DNA from: Mycobacterium sp.
GTDB taxonomy: Bacteria > Actinomycetota > Actinomycetes > Mycobacteriales > Mycobacteriaceae
Assembly (NCBI GenBank): GCA_018882545.1
Contig: VERS01000041.1
Span: forward strand, 1-9,384
Length of the DNA stretch: 9,384 nucleotides
Direction of reading: 5' to 3'
In this document: one piece after another, positions 1 through 4,934 of the stretch
How the letters are laid out: every line of letters begins with the position of its first letter
Position numbering within the stretch: the stretch's first letter is position 1
The notes under the pieces: generated by a model
The model's input: the letters and a program-made list of their open reading frames with translations, nothing else
Told to the model about the DNA's origin: nothing
Databases searched by the model: none
Made by a program: the position numbers and the translations under genes

Positions 1-1048
1 GTGCGGAGCCCAGCATGAAGCCGGTGCCCCAGCGGATCGGAGCCAGACCGGTCGCGACGTCCGGCCGCAACCGCCGGCGCTCCCGCGTCGCCTCCCGCAG
101 CGTCTCGGGGTGCATTATCCGCACACCGTCGAGTTCACCTCCGCGGCAGAGCATCTCGGCGAAACGGGACAGTTCCGCAGCGGTCGACACCGTACTCGAC
201 GACGGAACGACACTGGTCAGGAACATCGGGCTGTTGGAGAACGGGACGATCTTCTGCATCGAACCGCCCAGCGCCATCTTCAGCGCCGCCGCGACCGGGG
301 CGGGCAGCGGCTTGCCGGTGACGTGGCTGGGCGCCACCAGTGCGACGTCCGCCTCGGCGACGCCGTAGTTGGTCCACCGGAAGCCCAGTGGATCAAGTAT
401 CTCGGTGGCCAGGATCTCCCGGATGTTGCGGCCGGTGGCCGCCGAGACGATCTCCCGGATCAGCGGACCCCAGGTCACGCCATGGTAGATATGCACCAGG
501 CCGGGTCGGTGGATCGGCCTGAGTTCGCCGAGTTTCTCCCGGGCGTAGGCGCTGTCGTTCATCTTCCGCAGGTCCGGCCGCGGACCGGTCGCCAACGGGA
601 CGCCCGCGCTGTGGGTCAACACGTGCCGGATCGTGGTGCGTTCCTTACCGTGGCCGGTGTAGTTGGGGAGGTAGTCACACACCCGGTCATCGAGGGAGAA
701 CGCGCCCCGTTCGACGAGCATGTGCACGACCGTGGTGGTGATCGCCTTGGCCGCCGAGTACACGCAGTACGGCGTGCCGATGGTGACTGGGATTCGTTCG
801 GCGTCGGGAGGATCAGCCGGTCCGTTGCCCCAGGCATGCCCGATGGCACGGTTGAGGACCACCTGTCCGCGGTGCCGTAGACACAGCTGGATCGCCGGCT
901 GCATACCTGCGCCGTACCAGTGTCGGACGGCGTCCCAAATCCGTTCCGCGGCGCCGGCGGGGAGAGTGGTGGCGTCCTCGGCGCCGCGATCGGTGATCGC
1001 CTCCAGATCGGCCCCGACCCGGATCCGTCGGTCGTCGGGTGCGGTCAT
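1..1048 (-). CDS. Beta-lactamase-family serine hydrolase/esterase (3' end cut by window edge)
   Basis: 349 codons are visible and the C-terminus lies beyond the left edge. Family features are the class C beta-lactamase/EstB-like nucleophile motif SxxK at S98-A-A-K101 (context YCVYSAAK), the second motif Y188-H-G190 (context HIYHGVTWG), and the typical downstream segments HVLTHSAGVP (142-151) and EILDPLGF (216-223). In this family the Ser acts as nucleophile, with Lys and Tyr assisting, on ester or amide bonds. The third motif, expected near the C-terminus, is not in the window. There is no obvious signal peptide, so the protein is probably cytoplasmic. The ATG was chosen because it overlaps the stop of the upstream nitrobindin-like gene as ATGA (1045-1048), which implies translational coupling; no separate Shine-Dalgarno is evident. 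It is the last visible gene of the minus-strand operon. Mycobacteria have many such paralogues (Lip-type esterases), and the substrate cannot be inferred. Confidence 0.88.
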   Translation of the reverse strand, partial: MTAPDDRRIRVGADLEAITDRGAEDATTLPAGAAERIWDAVRHWYGAGMQPAIQLCLRHRGQVVLNRAIGHAWGNGPADPPDAERIPVTIGTPYCVYSAAKAITTTVVHMLVERGAFSLDDRVCDYLPNYTGHGKERTTIRHVLTHSAGVPLATGPRPDLRKMNDSAYAREKLGELRPIHRPGLVHIYHGVTWGPLIREIVSAATGRNIREILATEILDPLGFRWTNYGVAEADVALVAPSHVTGKPLPAPVAAALKMALGGSMQKIVPFSNSPMFLTSVVPSSSTVSTAAELSRFAEMLCRGGELDGVRIMHPETLREATRERRRLRPDVATGLAPIRWGTGFMLGSA

Positions 1049-1527
1049 GGCTGGCGCGACAGCGTCGCGGAGAGGTGATGCTGCAACGGCTGTCCCACCG
1101 CGCCCATTCGCACGGTGTAGTGCAAATCATCGCCGTCCACCCGGATCGAACGTTCCAGTGCAACTACCTCTTTGGCAGATGCGGACCGTCCAACCGAGGT
1201 GGAGCGGAGCTCGATCGTCAGGACTCCGCCGTCGTCCACCGATACGGTGCCCTCGTCGATCTCGGTGATCCCGGTCGGGTGCGCGAGAATCAGTTCGACG
1301 CGGCCGGGCGTCGGCATCCGCAGATAGCCGGCCTCGGCGTGCATCGGCACGCCGTCCGGGGATCGGGTCCGCTGGGTATAGGCCAGGAACGGCTTGCCGG
1401 TGTGGCCGACGGCTACATCCTCGAGGTAGTCGAAGGGCGCGATCGTCGGGTAAGCACCGGACCCGCGGCCCGACCAGGTGCCCAGCAGCGGGGCCAACGC
1501 TGCGACAGCGGGATTCAACTCGGGCAT
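1045..1527 (-). CDS. Nitrobindin-like heme-binding beta-barrel protein
   Basis: This 160-residue protein is of the usual nitrobindin (DUF1794, THAP4-like) size. The N-terminal signature GTWSGRGSGAYPTI (residues 16-29) matches the family G-x-W-x-G-x-G-x-G-x-YPTI motif. It is followed by FDYLEDV, GKPFLAYTQRT, EAGYLRMP, and the C-terminal MGAVGQPLQHHLSATL. H151 in that last segment sits where the family has its proximal heme-iron ligand. From memory it resembles Rv2717c across its whole length. Known members bind ferric heme, react with NO and isomerise peroxynitrite; that role here is inferred. The ATG at 1527 was preferred over longer in-frame extensions because those would run deep into the VOC gene. 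It begins 7 nt after the VOC stop, and its TGA overlaps the next ATG. No strong Shine-Dalgarno is visible, so translation is probably coupled. Confidence 0.88.
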   Translation of the reverse strand: MPELNPAVAALAPLLGTWSGRGSGAYPTIAPFDYLEDVAVGHTGKPFLAYTQRTRSPDGVPMHAEAGYLRMPTPGRVELILAHPTGITEIDEGTVSVDDGGVLTIELRSTSVGRSASAKEVVALERSIRVDGDDLHYTVRMGAVGQPLQHHLSATLSRQP

Positions 1528-1534
1528 GGCCGGA

Positions 1535-1945
1535 TCAGACCGGCCCGACCAGTTCGACCCAGTTCCCGTCGGGATCGGCGACGAAGCACCACCCCATTCC
1601 AGGCACCGCCGGGAAGGCGGTGGGTTCCTCGACCACGGGGTGACCCGCGGCGGCCGCTTGTTGGGCCGCGTCGCGCACGTCGGCCACGACCAGGGTGATG
1701 TAGCGGATGCCGCCCTGGGTGCGGCCACCACCCGGTGTCGGCGGCGCTGCCGGCGGTTCGTCGTAGCTGACCAACTTGAGAACGACGTTGGTACCGACGG
1801 CGTAGCGCCTCATCGAACCGCCGGGGAAGTCCAGGTCGGCCTGATGGGCCAGGCCGAGGAGGCCTTCGTAGAAGCCGACCATCGCGTCGCGGTTGGTGGT
1901 CACCACGCCGACCTCGATGCTGGGGGCTAACAGTTGGATCGCCAC
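1535..1945 (-). CDS. VOC superfamily (glyoxalase/bleomycin-resistance-like) protein
   Basis: 136 residues with two beta-alpha-beta-beta-beta modules. Module one runs from IEVGVVTTN (10-18) through FYEGLLGL (25-32) to VVLKLV (54-59). Module two runs from IRYITLVVADV (80-90) to FVADPDGNWVELVG (121-134). The DPDGNxxEL ending is a VOC hallmark, and E131 is at the usual metal-ligand position. E11 aligns with the first ligand, but the other two positions look like K57 and Y82, so a complete glyoxalase I metal site is doubtful. Related proteins include small-molecule lyases, dioxygenases and drug-binding proteins, and the substrate here is unknown. A GTG start at 1945 is chosen over an upstream extension because GAGAGGAA lies 5 nt before it and the preceding methyltransferase stop is 11 nt away. 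It is followed after 7 nt by the nitrobindin-like gene. Confidence 0.88.
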   Translation of the reverse strand: MAIQLLAPSIEVGVVTTNRDAMVGFYEGLLGLAHQADLDFPGGSMRRYAVGTNVVLKLVSYDEPPAAPPTPGGGRTQGGIRYITLVVADVRDAAQQAAAAGHPVVEEPTAFPAVPGMGWCFVADPDGNWVELVGPV

Positions 1946-1950
1946 GGGCG

Positions 1951-1958
1951 TTCCTCTC
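1951..1958 (-). promoter_or_regulatory. Ribosome binding site of the VOC gene
   Basis: On the minus strand GAGAGGAA ends 5 nt before the GTG at 1945. It lies immediately at the TGA of the methyltransferase gene. It fixes the GTG as the start and suggests ribosome hand-over inside one transcript. Confidence 0.7.
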
Positions 1959-2592
1959 AGCCTTTCTTTCCGACGGTGATCAGATCGCCCACCATCCGGG
2001 TCCACAGCGGCCGGTCGACGCGGCGCTGGTCGGTGATCTCGAAGCCGGCGTCGGTGAACAGTGCGCGCATCTCGGCCGGCCGCGGACTGTGCAGAACCCC
2101 GGCGTCGTTGGGCACGAACCGGTCCAGGGCCTTGGGCAGCGGCGGGGTGATGGTGGCCACTGCGACCAGGCCGCCCGGGGCCAGGACCCGGTGGAACTCA
2201 CGCATCGCCGCGGGCTGGTCGAAGAAGTGGAATGCCGATGTGGTGACCACCGCGTCCAGCGCGCCATCCTCGAAGGGCAGCCGTTCGGCCGGCCCCTTCA
2301 TCCAACGGACCCGCGATGACCGGGCCTTGGCCTGCTCGAGCATGCCATCGGACATATCCACCCCGTAGATCTCGTCAGGGCGCAGTTCATTGCAGATGCG
2401 TGCGGTCAGAATGCCGGTGCCGCAAGCGATGTCGGCGATCCGCCGGGATCCGGCCGCCCGCAGCTTGGCGACCACCTCGTCCTGCGCCGGCCGATAGACC
2501 CACCGCTGCAACACTGGCAGGTCGTAGGCCGGTGCCGCAATACTCCAAAAGCGCGTTACGGCGGCGTTGAACTGTCGACCCGGCGTCGTCAT
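1957..2592 (-). CDS. Class I SAM-dependent methyltransferase (UbiE/Methyltransf_11 type)
   Basis: 211 residues with a Rossmann-type methyltransferase domain. Motif I is IADIACGTGILTARI (52-66), with the SAM-binding D54 and CGTG. The acidic end of strand 2 is YGVDMSDGML (76-85), with D79 probably contacting the SAM ribose. Motif II is LDAVVTTSAFHFF (112-124) and motif III is RVLAPGGLVAVA (135-146). The N-terminal segment FWSIAAPAYDLPVLQRWVY resembles small-molecule and lipid methyltransferases, but the acceptor cannot be named. There is no signal peptide or membrane segment, so it is probably cytosolic. The ATG at 2592 is preferred over the in-frame GTG at 2604 because AAGGTGGT, one mismatch from ideal, lies 7 nt upstream of the ATG. 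The gene sits 65 nt downstream of the STAS gene and 11 nt upstream of the VOC gene, in the same direction. Confidence 0.9.
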   Translation of the reverse strand: MTTPGRQFNAAVTRFWSIAAPAYDLPVLQRWVYRPAQDEVVAKLRAAGSRRIADIACGTGILTARICNELRPDEIYGVDMSDGMLEQAKARSSRVRWMKGPAERLPFEDGALDAVVTTSAFHFFDQPAAMREFHRVLAPGGLVAVATITPPLPKALDRFVPNDAGVLHSPRPAEMRALFTDAGFEITDQRRVDRPLWTRMVGDLITVGKKG

Positions 2593-2599
2593 CTGGCGC

Positions 2600-2607
2600 A
2601 CCACCTT
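2600..2607 (-). promoter_or_regulatory. Ribosome binding site of the methyltransferase gene
   Basis: On the minus strand AAGGTGGT matches AAGGAGGT at seven of eight bases and lies 7 nt before ATG 2592. It also overlaps the alternative GTG at 2604, which argues against initiation there. Confidence 0.65.
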
Positions 2608-2657
2608 CTTCCCCTGTGCTCAGGGCAGTATGGCAGCCGGGTCGGATCCGGCGGGTC

Positions 2658-3080
2658 TCAGCCGACCTTGCCGGTGCGGATGCGCGCCAATGCGGCCACC
2701 GCCGCGACGATATTGGGAGCCGTGGGCAGGATCCGGTCGGGGTCGCAGATCCGCAGTAACCGACGGACCTCCGGACCGGGTACCAGCATCCAATGAACGC
2801 CGCTGCTGGCACAACGGGAATGCACACGGTGCAGAACCGACAGGCCTGCGGTGCCGAAGAACCCCAGCCGGGACAGGTCCAGCACGAGTTGCCGGTAACC
2901 GGCGAGGTGGCGTTCGATCCGTTCGGAGAGGCTGCCGGCACTGGCCGCGTCGACATCGCCGTAGGCGGCGATCAGGACGGTGGTGGCGCTCAGTTCCCGG
3001 GCTCGGACCGGTTCGGGGGTGGCCGCGCTGGTCGTCGCGTGCGGGATGGCGCGGGGTAGCGCGGTTTTCTCGATGAGCAT
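2658..3080 (-). CDS. STAS-domain anti-sigma-factor antagonist
   Basis: 140 residues. The first 30 are low-complexity (Ala/Thr/Pro/Arg), and a STAS domain follows (about 32-135): TVLIAAYGDVDAASAGSL, then QLVLDLSRLGFFGTAGLSVLHRV, then the C-terminal strand and helix. In SpoIIAA the regulatory serine lies in DSSGL; the same place reads G-T77-A-G, so Thr77 is the candidate phosphosite. The FFGTAG form is one I recall from mycobacterial RsfA/RsfB-like proteins. Such proteins bind an anti-sigma kinase and free its sigma factor, with phosphorylation switching them off. C90 and C112 are present, but a redox role is unproven. The ATG at 3080 is chosen because GGAG lies 5 nt upstream; an in-frame extension of 18 codons lacks this signal. 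No sigma or anti-sigma gene is in the window. It is the first gene of the minus-strand cluster. Confidence 0.88.
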   Translation of the reverse strand: MLIEKTALPRAIPHATTSAATPEPVRARELSATTVLIAAYGDVDAASAGSLSERIERHLAGYRQLVLDLSRLGFFGTAGLSVLHRVHSRCASSGVHWMLVPGPEVRRLLRICDPDRILPTAPNIVAAVAALARIRTGKVG

Positions 3081-3213
3081 GATCTCTCCAACCTTCGTAA
3101 TCCGCAGCGGGATTCGGTTGCTACTGGAATCCATTCCTCTCGGCCCCCCGAAAAATCCCAGCCTGAGTGGTGGACCGCCCTGTCGGAAGGCTGCGGATTC
3201 TCCTTGTTTTCGG

Positions 3214-3219
3214 AATCTA
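3214..3219 (-). promoter_or_regulatory. Possible -10 box for the STAS-methyltransferase operon
   Basis: On the minus strand the hexamer reads TAGATT, which fits the actinobacterial TANNNT consensus. A weak -35, TTCCAA, lies 17 nt upstream. Start of transcription would fall near 3207 and give a leader of about 127 nt. The palindrome 3220-3234 occupies most of the spacer. The -35 match is poor, so this is tentative. Confidence 0.25.
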
Positions 3220-3234
3220 CTACTGAATCAGTAG
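3220..3234. promoter_or_regulatory. Perfect 15-bp palindrome, candidate repressor operator
   Basis: CTACTGA-A-TCAGTAG is an exact 7-bp inverted repeat around one base. Size and symmetry suit a dimeric TetR- or GntR-type regulator. It lies directly upstream of a TAGATT hexamer on the minus strand, where bound protein would block polymerase at the STAS promoter. No regulator gene is in the window, so the binding protein is unknown. Confidence 0.4.
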
Positions 3235-3494
3235 CGTTGGAAGAACCCTGTGGAAATCAACAGAATAACAGTTCACAGCCACTCAAATTGATCTCCCGAA
3301 CCGGGATCCGCGCCGATTTCAGCAGCGTCGGTGACTCATAGCGCACGGTTCCGTACCGGGATTTGGATTTTGGTCGTTCGACGGGCCTGCGTCTGCCCTT
3401 CAGTGCTGGTAATGAACGCTGCGGGCAGACTACGGCTGCGGAATTCGTGGTTTCAAGCCCGGTCGTCCGGTGACCGCTCCGGGGTACGGGACAG

Positions 3495-3500
3495 TATCGT
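3495..3500 (+). promoter_or_regulatory. Possible -10 box of the rhomboid gene
   Basis: TATCGT fits TANNNT and ends 10 nt before ATG 3511, which would give a very short leader. GTGACC at 3470-3475 is a possible -35, but its spacing of 19 nt is long. No Shine-Dalgarno precedes the ATG, which suits a short or leaderless transcript. Confidence 0.3.
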
Positions 3501-3510
3501 CGCCAGAACG

Positions 3511-4353
3511 ATGACCATGCCGCATCCAGCACAGACTCCCGCCGGGGTTCCCTCGTGCTACCGCCACCCGGATCGCCCGACCTATGTGAGTTGCACCCGG
3601 TGTTCCCGACCGGTGTGCCCGGACTGTATGCGTAGTGCGGCGGTCGGCCACCAGTGCGCCGAGTGTGTCGAGGAGGGCGCCAGGAGCATGCCGCAGGCGA
3701 CCACCGTGGCGGGGGCCGCGATACGCACTGGCAAGCCCGTCGTCACCTACGGACTGATCGCAGCCAATGTCGCGGTCTTTCTGATGCAAATCGCCCTACC
3801 CGCCCTGACGCCACGGTTTGCTCTGCGACCCAACGCGATCGCACAGGCGGACCAGTACTTCCGTTTGTTCAGTTCGGCGTTCATGCACGACGGCATCGTC
3901 CACATTCTGTTCAACATGTATGCGCTCTACGTGCTGGGTCCGCCGCTGGAGCAGCACCTGGGACGGCTGCGATTCACCGGCCTGTATCTGCTCAGCGCTC
4001 TTGGCGGCTCTGTCGCGGTCTACCTACTCTCAGATCCCCGATCGGCCACTCTCGGCGCCTCCGGCGCGATCTTCGGCCTCTTCGGGGCGACTGCTGTGGC
4101 CTATCGGCGGTTCAACCTCGATATGCGCTGGCTGGTCGGTCTGATCGCCATCAACCTCGTTCTGACATTCTCGATACCCAACATCAGCTGGCAGGGCCAC
4201 CTGGGCGGACTGATCACCGGAGCGGTGGTGGCGGCGGCCTACATCTACGCCCCCCGGGACCGGAGAAACGTCGTGCAGGCCGCCGCGACGATCGGACTGC
4301 TGGCCCTGTTTGCGGTCCTGGTCGCCATGCGCACCACCGCGCTGATCGGGTGA
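3511..4353 (+). CDS. Rhomboid-family intramembrane serine protease with N-terminal zinc-binding domain
   Basis: 280 residues. Residues 16-52 form a Cys/His cluster (C16, H19, C28, C31, C36, C39, H47, C49, C52) like a B-box or zinc ribbon. The membrane domain from about 77 to 275 carries the rhomboid signatures: H131-ILF-N135 in the second core helix, catalytic S184 in LGASGAIFG, and catalytic H230 in WQGHLGG. Together they form the Ser/His dyad with oxyanion-stabilising Asn. About seven hydrophobic segments are visible, with an extra one after the His helix. Rhomboids cleave transmembrane helices inside the bilayer; the substrate here is unknown. The ATG at 3511 was used; a second ATG at 3517 is possible, and no clear Shine-Dalgarno decides between them. 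From memory the architecture matches one of the two mycobacterial rhomboids (Rv0110-like). It ends one base from the convergent secreted-protein gene. Confidence 0.92.
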   Translation: MTMPHPAQTPAGVPSCYRHPDRPTYVSCTRCSRPVCPDCMRSAAVGHQCAECVEEGARSMPQATTVAGAAIRTGKPVVTYGLIAANVAVFLMQIALPALTPRFALRPNAIAQADQYFRLFSSAFMHDGIVHILFNMYALYVLGPPLEQHLGRLRFTGLYLLSALGGSVAVYLLSDPRSATLGASGAIFGLFGATAVAYRRFNLDMRWLVGLIAINLVLTFSIPNISWQGHLGGLITGAVVAAAYIYAPRDRRNVVQAAATIGLLALFAVLVAMRTTALIG

Positions 4354-4354
4354 T

Positions 4355-4843
4355 TCAGAGTCGGGTCAGCCGGAACGGGTAGGTGAAGGTACCGCCCGGG
4401 GTGTTGTCGCAGCCCACCGCGAAGGAGGACTGCAGGGTTCCGGCCAGCGTGACCGCATCCCAGGTGTAGACGTCACGGGTCGGGATCACCGGCCCGTAGT
4501 AGACGTTGCCGCAGCGCAACCCGTCTGGAACGTCGACGGTCATGGTGTAGACCCCGCCGCTCTGGTAGGCCTTGGCGTACCACTGGTAGGCCTTGGCGAT
4601 CGGCATCGGGTTGGCTGAGACGTTGGCGCAGAACTCCACGCTGTCCGGCGGGTTGCAGGAGGTGAAGGTGAAGATCCAGGTGTGGAAGTCGTAGCGGCCG
4701 TCAATCCAGGCGTTGTAGTGGCCGGCCAGCAGGCCGGCGTTGGCCGACGGGGCGCACACCACCGTCGCCGCGGCCATCGCGGCGACGGCCGCGACCCTGG
4801 CCCTGGCTGTAGCCGCAGCCGTGCCGGCAAGCGCACCTCGCAC
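4355..4843 (-). CDS. Small secreted protein of unknown function with four cysteines
   Basis: 162 residues. The N-terminus (1-36) is a Sec signal peptide: arginines at 2, 14 and 16, a hydrophobic alanine/valine core about 17-29, and a likely cleavage after A-N-A36. The mature part of about 126 residues is rich in aromatic residues and has four cysteines (C63, C72, C111, C145), consistent with two disulfides outside the cell. Segments such as YDFHTWIFTFTSC followed by a second Cys 9 residues on resemble small beta-rich mycobacterial secreted proteins, but I cannot name a family. Residues 83-94 contain a direct repeat, AKAYQ-WY-AKAYQ. The GTG start at 4843 is chosen because GGAAGGA lies 5 nt upstream; an ATG further up would place the tandem repeats inside the coding region and lengthen the signal peptide without reason. 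It is divergent from kup and convergent with the rhomboid gene. Confidence 0.75.
   Translation of the reverse strand: MRGALAGTAAATARARVAAVAAMAAATVVCAPSANAGLLAGHYNAWIDGRYDFHTWIFTFTSCNPPDSVEFCANVSANPMPIAKAYQWYAKAYQSGGVYTMTVDVPDGLRCGNVYYGPVIPTRDVYTWDAVTLAGTLQSSFAVGCDNTPGGTFTYPFRLTRL
4562..4598. repeat. In-frame 21-bp-offset direct duplication in the secreted-protein gene
   Basis: A 16-bp sequence, CTGGTAGGCCTTGGCG, occurs exactly at 4562-4577 and 4583-4598. The offset of 21 bp equals seven codons. On the coding strand it produces AKAYQ twice with WY between. It is likely a recent short duplication. Confidence 0.75.
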
Positions 4844-4848
4844 CGGAT

Positions 4849-4855
4849 TCCTTCC
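4849..4855 (-). promoter_or_regulatory. Ribosome binding site of the secreted-protein gene
   Basis: Minus-strand GGAAGGA lies 5 nt before GTG 4843. It decides the start in favour of this GTG over the upstream in-frame ATG. Confidence 0.65.
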
Positions 4856-4865
4856 GCCGCAGACC

Positions 4866-4871
4866 AATCTA
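4866..4871 (-). promoter_or_regulatory. Possible -10 box of the secreted-protein gene
   Basis: The minus-strand hexamer TAGATT fits TANNNT. It would start transcription near 4859 and leave a leader of about 16 nt containing the GGAAGGA site. It overlaps the edge of the first tandem repeat copy. No good -35 is visible. Confidence 0.4.
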
Positions 4872-4915
4872 GGCCCATCAACTCCGTGTTCGCTAGGCCC
4901 ATCAACTCCGTGTTC
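4869..4915. repeat. Tandem 23-bp direct repeat with 1-bp spacer in the divergent promoter region
   Basis: Two exact 23-bp copies (4869-4891 and 4893-4915) share the core AGGCCCATCAACTCCGTGTT and are separated by one G, giving a 24-bp period. They fill the centre of the 91-bp gap between the secreted-protein gene and kup. They lie between the two proposed -10 boxes (4866-4871 minus, 4923-4928 plus). Each copy holds a weak AAC-N5-GTT dyad. The period is slightly over two helical turns, so two bound proteins could sit on nearly the same DNA face. Confidence 0.8.
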
Positions 4916-4922
4916 CAAGGGT

Positions 4923-4928
4923 TACGAT
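4923..4928 (+). promoter_or_regulatory. -10 box of kup, probable leaderless promoter
   Basis: TACGAT fits the TANNNT consensus and is followed by exactly 6 nt before ATG 4935, so transcription would begin at the start codon. No Shine-Dalgarno precedes kup, as expected for a leaderless mRNA. The second tandem repeat copy covers the expected -35 area, and no consensus -35 is present. Confidence 0.55.
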
Positions 4929-4934
4929 CCGGCG

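Larger units (their letters stand above)
3081..3510. other. Intergenic region between divergent STAS and rhomboid genes
   Basis: This 430-bp gap is visibly less GC-rich than the flanking genes, especially at 3200-3300. I find no convincing gene: the open frames in it have atypical composition and no family motif. It contains the Shine-Dalgarno of the STAS gene (3086-3089), a perfect palindrome at 3220-3234 abutting a possible minus-strand -10, and a weak possible promoter for the rhomboid gene at 3495-3500. A TCCCG/CGGGA inverted repeat with a 3-nt loop sits near 3294-3306. No T-run follows it, so it is not called a terminator. Confidence 0.6.

Noticed and set aside
110..880. 256-codon open frame on the plus strand
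   Set aside because: It lies opposite the serine hydrolase, which carries clear SxxK and YxG motifs. Its Arg/Gly/His-rich product has no recognisable domain and reflects GC-rich antisense frames.
2612..2625. CCCTG-TGCT-CAGGG hairpin between the STAS and methyltransferase genes
   Set aside because: The stem is only 5 bp and lacks a T-run on either strand, too weak to call a terminator or attenuator.
3294..3306. TCCCG-AAC-CGGGA inverted repeat
   Set aside because: Short arms and a 3-nt loop without a T-run. It lies far from any stop codon, so terminator function is unsupported.
3257..3532. 91-codon minus-strand open frame in the STAS-rhomboid gap
   Set aside because: No family motif, no Shine-Dalgarno, atypical composition, and it runs into the start of the rhomboid gene on the other strand.
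4869..4915. CRISPR-like repeat
   Set aside because: Only two copies separated by one base and no spacer. This is a simple tandem repeat.
4740..4934. N-terminal extension of Kup by 65 residues
   Set aside because: It would overlap the opposite gene's signal-peptide region and its promoter, translate the tandem repeats, and lie outside the conserved KUP N-terminus. ATG 4935 fits the family and the -10 position.
4844..4934. c-di-AMP (ydaO-type) riboswitch upstream of kup
   Set aside because: The gap is only 91 bp, it is mostly direct repeat, and kup appears leaderless, which leaves no room for an RNA element.
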